Source of the DNA: Gnetum montanum
Taxonomy: Eukaryota > Streptophyta > Gnetopsida > Gnetales > Gnetaceae
Length of the DNA: 64,000 bases
Direction: 5' to 3'
Assembly: GCA_015680685.1 (NCBI GenBank)
Contig: MNCI01006946.1
Location: 301,224 to 365,223, forward strand
Below are positions 46,805 to 59,317 of this stretch, piece after piece; position 1 is the first letter of the stretch; every line of letters begins with the position of its first letter. The notes below the pieces were generated by a model that saw only the letters and a list, made by a program, of their open reading frames with translations, had not been told where the DNA came from and searched no databases. The position numbers and the translations under genes are program-made.

Positions 46805-46809
46805 GGTAT

Positions 46810-49539
46810 CCTCAGCGAGGCCATTCATAGGGAGGGCACTCTCTGAGAGAATGCTCTCAATGAGGGTGCTCTCAAGAAGAACACTCTCATGTGCATAGTG
46901 CAAGGCACTCTTAGGAAGAACACTCCCATGGAGGGCACTCTTAAGGAGAATGCTCTTAGGGAGGTTGCTCTAATGGAGGGCACTCTTTGGGAAAATGCTC
47001 TTGGGGAGGGTGCTTTCTGAGAGAACACTCTCAATGAGGGTGCTCTCAAGGAGAACACTCTCATGTGCATAGTGCAAGGTGCTCTTAGGGAGAACGTTCC
47101 CACGAAGGGTGCTCTTAAGGAGAATGCTCTTAAGGAGGTTTCTCTAACAGAGGGCGCTCTTAAGGAGAATGCTATTAGGGAGATGCCACTTTAATGGAGG
47201 GCACTCTCAAGTAGAATGCTCTTAGGAAGTGCACTATGATAGAGGGTGCTCTACAAGAGAACAATCTCAACAATGGCACTCTTGAGGAGAACTCTTTGAC
47301 GTGCCTACTGCAAGGTGCCCTCAGGGAGGCCACTCTAATAGAGGATGCTCTCAAGGAGGCTGCTCTAACAGAGGGTGCTCTCAAGGAGAATGCTCTAGGG
47401 GAGGGTGCTCTCATGGAGGGTGTCCTCATGGAGACTGCTCTCAAGGAGGATGCTCTTGAGGAGAATACTCTCACATGCATACCACAAGGTGCTCTCAGGG
47501 AGAATGCTCTCAGGGAGGCTACTCTAATAGAGGGTTCTCTTAGGGAGAATGCTCTCAGGGAGGCTACTCTAATAGAGGGTTCTCTTAGGGAGAATGCTCT
47601 CAGGGAGGGTGCACTTTGGGAGGGCATCCTTAGGGAGACCAATCTTAGGGAGGGCGCTCACTGAGAGAACACTCTCAACTAGGATGCTCTCAAGGAGAAT
47701 ACTCTCACGTGCATAGCACAAGGTGCTCTCAAAGAAAACACTCTAAGAGAGGCTACTTTTAGGAAGAGCACTCTCTAAGAGAGTGCCCTCTGAGAGGGTG
47801 CTCTCAATGAGGGCGCTCTTAAGGAGAACACTCTCACGTGTGTAGTGCAACATGCTCTTGCGGGGGGCATTCTCAAGGAGAATGCTCTCTGGAAGGCTGC
47901 TATAATAGAGGGTGCTCTCAAGGAGAATACTCTCAGGGAGGGCACTCTTAGAGAGAACACTCTCAACATGGGTGCTCCAGGGAGAACACTCCCTGTGAGG
48001 ATGCTCTCAAGGAGAACACTCTTCGGAAGGCTACACTAACAAAGGGTGCTCTCAAGGACAATGCTCTTGGGGAAGCTACTCTCATGGAGAATGCTCTTAA
48101 GGAGGATTCTCTTGAGGAAGATGCTCTTAAGGAGGATGCTCTCAAGGAGGGTGTCCCTAGGAAGACCTCTCTCAAGGATGGCATTCTCATGGAGGGTGGT
48201 CATAGGGAGGGTGCTCTCCAAGACAACACTCTCAATGAGGGCACTCTCAAGGAGAACACTCTCACATGCATAGTTCAAGGTGCTCTCATGGACAATGCTC
48301 TTATGGAGGATGCTCTCAAGGAAAATGCTCTTGGGGAGGCCACTCTAACGGAGGGCGCTCTTAGGAAGAATGCTCTCAGGGAGGGCAATTTCTAAGAGAA
48401 TGCTCTCAACGAGGGCTCTCCAGGGAGAATGCTCCTGGGGAGGGTGCTCTCAAGGAGGACACTCTTTGAGAGAATTCTCTCAACGAGGGCTCTTCTAGGA
48501 GAATGCTCATGGGAAGGGCGCTCTCGAGGAGGGCATCCTTAGGGAGGGCACTCTCGAGGAGAACACTCTCACATGCATAGTGCAAGGTGCTCCCATGGAC
48601 AATGCCCTTAAGGAGGGTGATATGAAGGAAAACACTTTCAAGGAGCCCACTCCAATGGAGGCTGCTCTTAGGGAGAACAGTCTTAAGGAGGGCATTCTTA
48701 GGAAGGTCACTCTCCAAGAGAATGCTCTCACATGCATAACATAAGGCACTCTCAGGAAAAATGCTCCCACGAAGGGTGCTCTCAAGGAGGGGACTCTAAT
48801 GGAGGATGCTCTCTAGGATAATGCTCTAAGAGAGTGTGCTCTCAAGGAGGTTGCTCTTCGAAAGAATGCTCTCAATGAGTGTGTTCTCAAGGAAAACACT
48901 TTCACATGCATAGCAGAAGGCACTCATAGGGAGAATGCTCTGAGGGAGGGTGCTCTCAAGGAGAACACTCTAAGGGACACCACTCTAACAGAGGGCACTC
49001 TATGACAGAATGCTCTCAACGAGGGCGCTCTTGAGGAGAACAATCTCACATGCGCACTACAAGGAATTCTCAAAGAAAATTCTCTTAGGGAGGCCACTCT
49101 AATGGAGGCCGTTCTCAAGAAGGGCACTCTCCAAAAGAACACTCTCAGGGAGGCCACTCTAATGAAGGTCGATCTCAGGGAGAACTCTCTTAGGTAGGGT
49201 GCTCTTGGGGAGGGTGTCATCAAGGAGACTACTCTTAGGGAGAATGCCCTGAGGGAGGCTACTCTCAAGGAGAGCACTCTATGAGAGGGCACCCTCTGAG
49301 AGGGTGCTCTCAACAAGGGCACTCTCAAGGAGAACACTCTCACATGCATAGTGCAAGGCACTCTCAGGGAGGGCACTCTTAAGGAGAACACTCTTTGAAA
49401 TGCTGGTCTAACGAAGGGCACTCTCAAGGAGAATGTTCTTGGGGAAGGCGTTCTCATGGAAAACGCTCTTAAGGAGAATGCTCTCAAGGAGGGCATCCTT
49501 GGGGAGACCACTCTCAAAGAGGGAGTTCTTAGGGAGGGC
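46810..49539. repeat. 15-bp minisatellite array (right of the element)
   Basis: Continues the array interrupted at 29,674. Forward units with the 27-bp inserts (for example near 46,885, 47,065, 47,300, 47,485, 47,710, 48,265, 48,570 and 49,340). Confidence 0.9.
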
Positions 49540-50540
49540 ACTCATAGGAAGGGTGATCTCCTGAGAGAGCCTCATGCAGTGCTTGCCAAAGCACTATGTT
49601 GGGAGTGCCTTGCACTGCGCATGTGATAGTATTCTCTCTAGGAGCGTCATCCCTGAGAGAGGCTTGCACTATGCATATGAGAGCATTCACCCTGAGAGAG
49701 CCCTTGTTGAGAGAGTTCTCTTGAAGAGGGCCCTTTATGAGAACCCTCCCTGAGAGCATTCTCCTTGACAACACACTCCTTAGAAGAGTTCTCCCTTAGG
49801 GCACATCCCTAAGAGTGCCCCACATGAGAACGTTCTCCTTGAGAGGGCCCTCTTAGAAAACCAAATTTATAAGGGTGCAGTATGGATTGGTTGAAATTGG
49901 CCCAATCAACATATATGGGGAGAGGGAGCATTCTCCTTGGGAACACCGCACAGTGCTCTCATGAGAGTGCTCTCCATGGGAACACCTTGCATAGTGGTTT
50001 TGGTAAGAGTGCTCTGCAAAGAGCACCTCATGTAGCACTTGCAAGAGCACTCTCCTAGGGAACGCCTCATGCTACGCACATGATATTGTTCCCTCTGGGA
50101 GAATTCTTCCTAAGAGTGTGTTGCGATGTGCATCTGAAAGAGCTCTCCATGAGAGCACCCTCATTGAGAGAACTTTCCCTGAGGGAGCCCTCCCAAGGAG
50201 TAGTCTCCCTAAGGGCATGCTTAGGGAGGAAATCCTCTTAAAACATGTTCTCTGTGAGAGTGACTTCCCTGAGGCATACCCACGGAGGACATAGACACAC
50301 TCATTATCACACCCGAATGTTCCCTTGTGATAGCCTAGGATGCACTCAGCATCACCTAAAAGTGCATCTGTTAAGGCCAAGATTGCACTCAGCATCACTT
50401 GAAAGTACATCCATGATGGCCTAAGACGCACTCTACTTCTCCTGAAAGTGTGTCCCAGGGGCGTCGGCCTACCTCCCCCTATATATGTTGATTATGCTAG
50501 ATTCAGCCAAACCATCCTACATCCTTATAAATTTGGTCTC
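49540..50540. repeat. Inverted segment and spacer-promoter cassette, copy 3
   Basis: Orientation flip at about 49,560. Plus-strand module at 49,858-49,922 (TTTATAAGGG ... CATATATGGGGAG). Minus-strand module at 50,470-50,538 with TATATAGGGGG (plus 50,475-50,485), an exact match to the classic plant Pol I start motif. Between them lie inverted minisatellite and the GCACTCAGCATCACC repeats. Confidence 0.85.
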
Positions 50541-53500
50541 CAAGAGGATGTTCTCAAGAAGATCCCTCTCAAAGAGAGAGCACCAAGTAAGGGCGCCCTC
50601 AAGGAAAACACTCTCAAAGAGGGCCCCCTCAAGGAGGGCTCTCTCAGTGAAAATGCTCTCAGGGAGGGCACTCTCAGTGAGAACACTCTAATAGAAGGTG
50701 TTCTCCATGAGAATGCTCTCAACAAGGGTGCTTTTGTAGAGAACACTATTACATGTGTAGTGCAAGGCACTCTCAAGGAGGGTGTACTCAGCGAGAACAC
50801 TCTTAGGAAGGCTGCTCTAATGGATGGCGCTCTTAAAGAGAACGCTCTCAATGAGGGAGCTCTGAAGGAGAACACTCTCATGCATGTAGTGCAAGGCACT
50901 CTTAGGGAGGGTGATCTCAAGGAGAACGCTCTCAAGGAGGTTGCTCTAATGGAGGTTGCTCTCATGGAGAACACTCTTGGGGAGGGTGCTCTTAAGGAGC
51001 ACACTCTAAGAGAGGGTGTCCTCAGTGAGGCCATTCTCAAGGAGGGCACTCTCATGGAGGGTACCCTCTGAGAGAATGCTCTCAATGAGGGTGCTCTTGA
51101 GAAGAACACTCTCATGTGCATAGCGTAAGGTGCTGTTAGGGAGCATGCTCTTTGGGACAATGCTCTCAGGGAGGGCACTCTCTGAGAGAACGATCTCAAT
51201 AAGGGCTCTCAAGGAGAACACTCTCACGTTCATAGTGCAAGGCACTCTCAGGGAGAACACTCTGAGGGAGGGTGCTCTAATGGATCATGCTCTCAGGGAG
51301 AATGCTCTCAGGAAGGGCACTCTAACTAAGGGTGCTCTACGAGAGAACCCTCTCAACAAGGATGCTCTTGAGGAGAACTCTCTCATGTGCATACCACAAG
51401 GCACTCTTAGGGAGAATGCTCTCAGGGAGGCCACTCTAATAGAAGGCTCTATCATGGAGGCCTCTCTAACATAGGGCACTCTTAGGAAGAATGCTCTTAG
51501 GAAGGGTGCTCTCATGGAGGGCATCGTCACGGAGACCACTCTTAGGGAGGACACTCTACAAGAGAATGCTCTCAACGAGGGTGCTTTTGAGGAGAACAGT
51601 CTCACGTGCATACTGTAAGGTTCTCTCAGGGAGAATGCTCTCAGGGAGGGCATCCTTAGGGAGACCGCTCTTAGGGAGGGCACTCTCTAAGAGAATGCTT
51701 TCAATGAGGGTGCTCTTGAGGAGAACAGTCTTACATACCTAGTGCAAGGTGCTCTTAGGGAGAATGCTCTTAGAGAGGCCACTCTCAGGGAGAGCACTCC
51801 CTAGGAGGGCACCCTCTAAGAGGTTTCTCTCAACGAAGGTGCTCTTAAGGAGAACACTCTCACATGTGTGGTGCAAGGTTCTTTTGATGAGGACGCTCTC
51901 AAGGAGAACACTCTCCAAAAGGCTGCTCTAACAGAGGGCACTCTCAAGGAAAATGCTCTCGAGGAGAATGCTCTTAGAGAGAACACTCTCAATGAGTGCA
52001 CTCTAGGGAGAATGCTCCTAGCAAGGGCACTCTCAAGGAGAATGCTCTTCAGAAGGCTGCACTAACAGAGGGTGCTCTCAAGGAGAACACTCTCCAAGAG
52101 GGTGCTCTTAAGGAGGAGCTCTCGAGGAGGGCATCACCAAAGGAGACCACTCTCAAGGAGGTCGTTCTCATGGTGGGTTCTCATAGGGAGGATGCTCTTC
52201 AAGAGAACATTATCAATGAGGGTGTTCTGAAGGAGAACACTCTCACGTGCATAGTGTAAGGTGCTCTCATGGACAACTTTCTTGGGGAGGCCGCTCTAAC
52301 AATGAGCACTCTCAGGGAGAATCCTCTAGGGGAGGCACTCTCTAAGAGAACGCTCTCAACAAGGGCTCTCCAAGGAGAACACTCCTAGGGAGGGCACTCT
52401 TAAGGAGGGCACTCTCCGAGAGAACACTCTCAACAAGGGCTTTCCTGGGAGAATGCTCCTAGGAATGGCACTCTCAAGGAGGGTGTCCTTAGGGAGGGTA
52501 CTCTCTGAGAAGATGCTCTCAACAAGGGCACTCTCGAGGAGAACGCTCTCATGTGTGTAGCGCAAGGTGCTCCCATGGATAACGTCCTTAGGAAGGGCAC
52601 TCTCAAGGAGAATGCTCTAAAGGAGGCTGCTCCAATGGAGGGTGCTCTCAGGGAGAACACTCTCGGGGAGTGCATTCTTAGGGAGGGCACTCTCCAAGAG
52701 AACTCTCTCACATGCATAAAAAAATGCACTCTCAAGGAAAATGCTCCCATGGAGGACACTCTCAAGGAGAACACTCTCGGGGAAGCTACTCTAATAGAGG
52801 GTGCTCTCAGGGAGAATGCTCTTAGGGAGGGCACTCTATGAGAGAATGCTCTCAATAAGCATGCTCTCAAGGAGAACACTCTCACGTGCATAGCACAAGG
52901 CACTCTCAGGGAGAATGCTATGGGGGAGGGCACTTTCAAGGAGAATGCTCTCAAGGATGCCACTCTAACAAAGGGTGCTCTTAGGGAGAATACTCTTAGG
53001 GAGGGCACTCTAACAGAGGGTGCTCTCAGGGATAGTGCTCTACGAGAGAACGCTCTCAATGAGGGCACTCTTAAGGAGAACACTCTAACAAGAGTACCAC
53101 AAGGCACTCTAAGGGAGATTGCTCTTAAGGAGGCCACTCTAATGGAGGGTGCTCTACAAGAGGATGCTCTCAAAGTGGCCACTCTAATGGAGGGTGTTGT
53201 ACAAGAGGACTCTCTAAAGGAGGCCACTCTAACAAAGGGCGCTCTCAAGGAGAATGCTCTTGGGGAGGGTGTCCTCAGGGAGACCACTCTTAGGGAGTGC
53301 ACTCTCAAGGAGAATGCTCTGATGGAGGCCGCTCTCGAGGAGAGTGCTCTTCGGGAGGGCATCCTTTGAGAGGGCACTCTCAACAAGGGCACTCTCAAGG
53401 AGAACACTCTCACATGCATAGTTCAAGATGCTCTCAGGGAGGGCACTCTCAAGGAGAACACTCTCTGGAATGCTGGTCTAATGGAGGGCACTCTCAAGGA

Positions 53501-53599
53501 GAATGCTCTCATTAAGGGCACTCTCATGGAGAATGTTCTTAAGGAGGATGCTCTTGAGGAGGGTGTCCTTAGTGAGACCACTCTCAAGGAGGGAATTCT
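50541..53599. repeat. 15-bp minisatellite array, full higher-order unit
   Basis: About 3.1 kb of forward units with in-phase 27-bp inserts. Both strands are open for long stretches, including 329 codons at 52,430-53,419 on the minus strand. Confidence 0.9.
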
Positions 53600-54590
53600 T
53601 AGGGAGGACACTCTCCTGAGATAGCCTCATATAGCACTTGCCAGAGTGCTCCCACTAGGAGTGTGTCATGCTGCACACATGATAGTGTTCTCTCTAGGAG
53701 CATCACCCCTGAGAGAGGCTTGCATCATGCATATAAGAGTGTTCTCCCTAAGAGAGCCCTTGTTGAGAGAGTTCTCCTAGAGAGGGCCCTCCATGAGAAC
53801 CCTCCCTAAGAGAATTCTCCTTAATAGTTCCCTCTCTAGGAGAGTTCTCTCTAAGGGTGTCCTCCCTAAGAGTGCCCTACACGAGCATGTTCTCCCTAAG
53901 AGGGTGCTCCTAGAAAATCACATTTATAAGGGTGCAAGACCATTTAGTTGAAACTAGCCCAATCAACATATATAGGGAGAGGTAGTGTTATCCTTGGAAG
54001 CATTGCATAGTGCTCTCACAAGAGTGCTCTCCATGGGAGCACCTTGAATAGCTATGCTGGCAAGAGCACTCTACAGAGAGCACCTCATGTAGGGCTTGTG
54101 AGAGTGTTCTCCTAGGCAGCGCCTCGTGTTGTGAACGTGATACTGTTCCCTCCAAGAGAATCCTCTCTAAGAGCATGTTGCGTTGCACATTTGAGAGAGC
54201 TCTCCATGAGAGCACCCTTATTGTGAGAAATTTCCCTAAGGGAGTCCTCCCAAGGAGCAGTCTCCCTAAGGGTATGCTTAGGAAGGAAATCCTCTTAAAA
54301 AGTGTTCTCTGTGAGAGCAACTTCCTTGAGGCATACCTGTGGAGGCCATGAAAGCACTCATAATCACATCCGAATGTGCACTCGTGATAGCTTAGGATGC
54401 ACTTAGCATCACCTAAAAGTGCATCCGTTAAGGCCAAGATTGCACTTGGCATCACCCGAAAGTGCATCCATGATGCCCTGAGATGCACTCAGCTTCTCCT
54501 GAAAGTGTGTCTTGAGGGAGTCGACCTACCTGCCCATGTTGATTGTGCCAAGTTCAATGAAACCATCCTACATCCTTATAAATTTTGTCT
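53600..54590. repeat. Inverted segment and spacer-promoter cassette, copy 4
   Basis: Plus-strand module at 53,916-53,980 with TATATAGGGAG (about 53,967-53,977). Minus-strand module at 54,522-54,589, in which the TATATA part is deleted (TGCCCATGTTGATT). It lies 4.06 kb from the previous cassette, which defines the higher-order period. Confidence 0.85.
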
Positions 54591-57500
54591 CCAAGAGGGC
54601 ATTCTCAAGAAGAGCACTCTCAGAGAGAGAGCACCAAGTTAGGGTGCTCTCAAGAAAAATGCTCTCAAAGAAGGCCCCCTCAGGGAGAGCGCTCTCAACA
54701 AAAATGCTCTTAGGGAGGGTGCTCTAATGAAGGGAACTCTCAGCGAGGATACTCTAACATAGGGCATTCTTCATGAGAACACTCTCAACAAGGGCACTGT
54801 CAAGGAGAACACTCTCATGTATGTAGCATAAGGTGCTCTTAGGGAAGGTGCACTCAGTGAGAATGCTCTTAGGAAGGCTGCTCTAATGAAGGGCACTCTT
54901 CGAGAGAACGCTCTCAATGAGGGTGCTCTCAAGGAGAACACTCTCACACGCGTAGCGTAAGGCGCTCTTATGGAGGGTGATCTCAAGGAGAACGCTCTCA
55001 AGGAGGCTACTCTAATGGAGGGCACTCTCATGGAGAACACCCTTAGGAAGGATGCTCTTAAGGAGGATGCTCTTGGAGAGGATGTCCTCAACGAGACCAT
55101 TCTCAAGGAGGGCACTCACATAGAGGGTGCTCTCTAAGAGAACACTCTCAACAAGGGTGCTCTCAAGGAGAACACTCTAATGTGTGTAGCACTAGGTGCT
55201 CTCAGGGAGAACACTCCCATTGAGGGTGCTCTTAAGGAGAACACTCTTAGGGAGGTTGCTCTAATGGAGGGCACTCTCTAGGACAATTCTCTCAATGAGG
55301 GCATTCTCAAGGAGAACACTCTCATGTGTGTAGTGCAAGGCACTCTCAGCGAGAATGCTCCCATGAAGCGTGCTCTCAAGAAGAACGCTCTTAGGGAGGC
55401 CACTCTAATAGAGGGCACTTTCTAAGACAATGCTCTCTAGCAGGGCATTCTCAAGGAGAACACTCTCACATGTGTAGCACAAGGCACTCTCAGTGAGAAT
55501 TCTCTAAGGGAGGGCACTCTCAAGGAGAATGCTCTCAGGGATGTTGCTCTAATAGAGGGTGCTCTCAGGAAGAATGCTCTCAGGAAGGGCACTCTCTCAC
55601 ATGCGTACCGCAAGGTACTCTTTGGGAGAATGCTCTCAGGGAGGCCATTCTAATAGAGGACTCTCTCAAGGAGGCTGATCTTAGGGAGAATGCTCTTGGG
55701 GAGGGTGCTCTCATTGAGGGCGTCCTCATGAAGACTGCTCTTAGGTAGGATGCTCTTAAGGAGGGTGCTCTATGTGAGAATGCTCTTAATGAGGGCACTC
55801 TTGAGGAGAACACTCTCATGTGCGTACCGCAAGCTGCTCTCAGGGAGAGCACTCTTAGGAAGGTCTCTCTAATGGAGGGTGCTCTTAGGGAGGCCACTCT
55901 AATGGAGGGAACTCTTAGGGAGAACACTCTCAAGGAGGGTGCACTAGGGGAGGGTGTCCTCAAGGATATTGTTCTCAGGGAGGGTGCTCTCCAAGAGAAT
56001 GCTCTCAATGAGGGCACTCTCGAGGAAAACAATTTCACATGCATAGCACAAGGCACTCTCAGGGAGAATGTTTTGAGAGAGGCCACTCTTGGGAAGAGTG
56101 CTCTCTAGGAGGATGCCCTTTGAGAGGTTTCTCTCAATGAGGGCATTCTCAAGGAGAACACTCTCATGTGTGTGGTGCAAGGCGCTCTCAAGGATAATAC
56201 TCTCTAGAAGGTTGCTCTAATGGAAGGCACTCTCGAGAAGGCTGCTCTTAGGGAGGGCACTCTAAGAGAGAATGCTCTCAATGAGAGTGCTCCAATGAGA
56301 ACACTCCCAATGAGGGTGCTCTCAAGGAGAATGTTCTTCGGAAGGATGCACTAACAGAGGGTGCTCTCAAGGAGAACGCTCTTAGGGAGGGCACTCTCAT
56401 GGAGGACACTCTTAAGGAGGGCATCTCTAGGGAGACCATTCTTAAGGAGGGAGTTCTCATGGAGGGTGCTCATAGGGAGGACACTCTTTGAGAGAACACT
56501 CTCAATGAGGGTGATTTCAAGGAGAACACTCTCATGTGCATAGTGCAAGGTGCTCTCATGGAAAACACTCTAAAGGAGAATGCTCTTGGGGAGGCCACTC
56601 TAATAGTAAGCACTCTTAGGAAGAATGCTCTTGGGGAGGGCGCTCTCAAGAAGGGCACTCTCCAAGAGAATGCTCTCAACAAGAGCTCTCCAGGGAGAAT
56701 GCTTCTCAGGAGGGCACTCTCAGGGAGGACACTCTCCAAGAGAACACTCTCAATGAGGGCTCTCCTAGGAGAACACTCGTGGGGAGGGCACGCTCGAGAA
56801 GAGTTTCCTCAGGGAGGTAACTCTCTAAGAGAATGCTCTTAATGAGGGTGCTCTCGAGGAGAACACTCTCATGTGCATAGCGCAAGGTGCTCCCATGAAC
56901 AATGCCATCAGGGAGGGTTCTCTCAAAGAGAATGCTCTCAACAAGGCCACTCCAATGGAGGGCACTCTTAGGGAGAAGACTCTCGGGGAGCACATTCTCA
57001 AGGAGGGCACTCTTAGTGAGGACATTCAAAGAGAGGGCACTCTCTGAGAGAATGCTCTCATGTGCATAGAAAAAGGCACTCTCATGGAAAATTCTCCCAT
57101 GGAGGACACTCTCAAGGAGAATTCTCTCAGGGAGGCCACTCTAACTAAGGACACTCTCTAAGACAATGCTCTCGGAGAGGGCACTCTCATGGAGGGAATT
57201 CTCTGAGAGAACACTCTCAACAAGCATGCTCTCGAGGAGAACACTCTCACATGTGTAGTGAAAGGCACTCTCAGGGAGAATTCTCCAAGGGAGGGTGCTA
57301 TCAAGGAGAATGCTCTCAAGGACATCAATCTAATAGAGGGTGCTCTTAGGGAGAATGCTCTTAGGGAGGATGCTCTAACAGAAGGTGCTCTCAGGGAGGG
57401 CACTCTATGAGAGAATGCTCTCAACGAGGGATCTCTTGAGGAGAACACTCTCACAGGAGTATTGTAAGGCATTCTCAGGGAGAATGCTCTCAGGGAGGCC

Positions 57501-57755
57501 ACTCTAAAAGAGGGTGCTCTCCAGGAGAATGCTCTCAGGGAGGTCACTCTAATGAAGGGCACTCTCAAGGAGAACACTCTTAGGGAGGGCATCCTCTGGT
57601 AGACCGCTCTCAGGGAGTGCACTCTTAGGGAGAACACTCTAAGGGAAGCTACTCTTAGGAAGAGTGCTCTCTGGGAGGGCACCCTTTGAGAGGGTTCTCT
57701 CGAGGAGAACACTCTCAAGTGTGTAGCACAAGGCGCTCTTCGGGAGGGTGCTCTC
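54591..57755. repeat. 15-bp minisatellite array, last unit
   Basis: Forward units with 27-bp inserts. The array ends at about 57,755 just before a truncated LTR. Confidence 0.9.
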
Positions 57756-57770
57756 ATACAAATGACAATC

Positions 57771-58350
57771 ATGATGAGCGGTGGGTAATTCCTATGTCCA
57801 ATCATACAAATGAAAAGTGTTCACACACGATTTGGCCAAATTCTGTGGACTTAGTTACCTAAGTTGTTGATATTCCTAAATAGTGAATTGTGTAGTTGTG
57901 AGTCATTGTCTTTCCAATTCACACTTGTGTTAAACTATGTGTATGATTAAGTGTGGTTGAGAAATAAGGTATTTATTTTTATATTTTTTATTATTTTTCT
58001 TCTATTTACTAGATGATTGAATGAAGGTTTAATTATTGAATTAATTAACTAATTAACCACTTATTAACTAACTATCCTAACATGGAGTATCCATTCCCAC
58101 TTACCGTACATATCCTGAACTTATAATAATGTTGTTGGGTTACAAAGTTTATACTACTAAGCATACCAAGTATCCACTGTTGGGATTACCAAGCATTAAT
58201 GTGTTATGCTTGAATGGTTTTACTCATGTGCTTAGGGATAATAACAATAATTAGTTACGAACATGAATGTGTATTGCATGTAAAGTAAGTGCTGAAAAGT
58301 AGAATTAGTCTAAGTGCTACAATGGATATAGGAAATCTTGATTTTATTAT
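57771..58350 (-). mobile_element. Truncated LTR interrupted by a same-family insertion
   Basis: Starts TGATGAGCGGTGG and is similar to 10,707-11,115 and, inverted, to 58,770-59,296. It is the R-U5 end of a minus-oriented LTR. Its U3 is missing because the plus-strand element beginning at 58,351 lies there; the rest may lie beyond the window. Confidence 0.65.
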
Positions 58351-59296
58351 TGATGAATCGTTGTTGTGTTGCATCAATAGGCCCCCATTGATGTGGCCTC
58401 ATCGATGTTACCTCATCTATGTGGTGTTGCCCCATCGATAGGGCCCCATCGACATAGCATTTACTACATCTATAGGGCCCCACCGGCATAGCTCTTGAAT
58501 AAAGTCTATAAATACATGCTCATTAGCTCTGTTTATGGCATGTATTGTAATAGTTTTAGCAAACCTCTTGTAATTTTATCATTTGAAAGTTAGAATATTT
58601 CTTTGAGTACCCACAGTAGGAGTCAGAAAGTGTATAAATCTTTATTCAAGCATTGTTGTACCTAAACACACCAATGTGAATGACAATAAAGATGAGCCTT
58701 TTGATCAAACCTTGCAACACTTGGAATAGATTAATGATTCATTTCTACATTTATTGTTTTCATTAATTATGCAAATAATTAAGTTAAATTAGATTTCAAG
58801 TGATTAGTTAATTAATTAAGCTAAATAGATTAAGCACATAAGTGTGATCACTTCAAGCATAAACATGTATTTTCTTGGTAATGCCAACAACATTATTGCT
58901 TAGTTCACCTAGTAGCATAGCACTTGGTAATCCCAATAGTGGATACGTGAGTTCAAGATATGTGTGGAAAGTAGGACCATATGCTTATATTAGGACTAGT
59001 TAGAGATTAGTTAATTAGTTAAATTAAATTAGCTATTAAATTACTTCATTTCTCTATTTTAAGCACCAGGAACATAAAACATAAAATAATAAAAATCATA
59101 TGCCTCAATTACACTTAACCATACTATGTGCATCACAAGTGTAATTGAGAAGACAATGAATGACTATTAGGGCAAAGTTCATTTCCTAGAATACTAGTGT
59201 ATTAGAGGACATGGACTCCATGGAATTTGACCAGATTGCATGTGAATGCTTCATGATTCGTATGGTTGGGAATTGGGGTACCTCGATTGATCATCA
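58351..59296 (+). mobile_element. 5' LTR of Athila-like element 3
   Basis: Begins TGATGAATCG and ends GATTGATCATCA, directly followed by a primer-binding-like sequence. TATA box TATAAATA at 58,507-58,514. U3 carries short CCATCGAT-type repeats (58,388-58,495). Length is about 946 bp, close to the 993-bp solo LTR. The start is inferred from the conserved TGATGA end. Confidence 0.7.
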
Positions 59297-59297
59297 T

Positions 59298-59317
59298 TGG
59301 CACTATTGCCAAGGACT
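59298..59317 (+). other. Primer-binding site resembling tRNA-Asp type
   Basis: TGGCACTATTGCCAAGGACT starts two bases after the LTR and resembles, with transitions, the tRNA-Asp-complementary site used by Athila-like elements. Confidence 0.65.

Noticed and set aside
52430-53419. 329-codon open frame (and many others of 60-220 codons on both strands in 6.9-12.2, 28.2-29.7 and 46.8-57.8 kb) as a repeat protein, perhaps pentapeptide-repeat like
   Set aside because: The frames arise from a 15-bp minisatellite without stops. Overlapping frames on both strands are equally open, starts are arbitrary, and the repeat does not fit the A-[DN]-L-x-x pentapeptide pattern.
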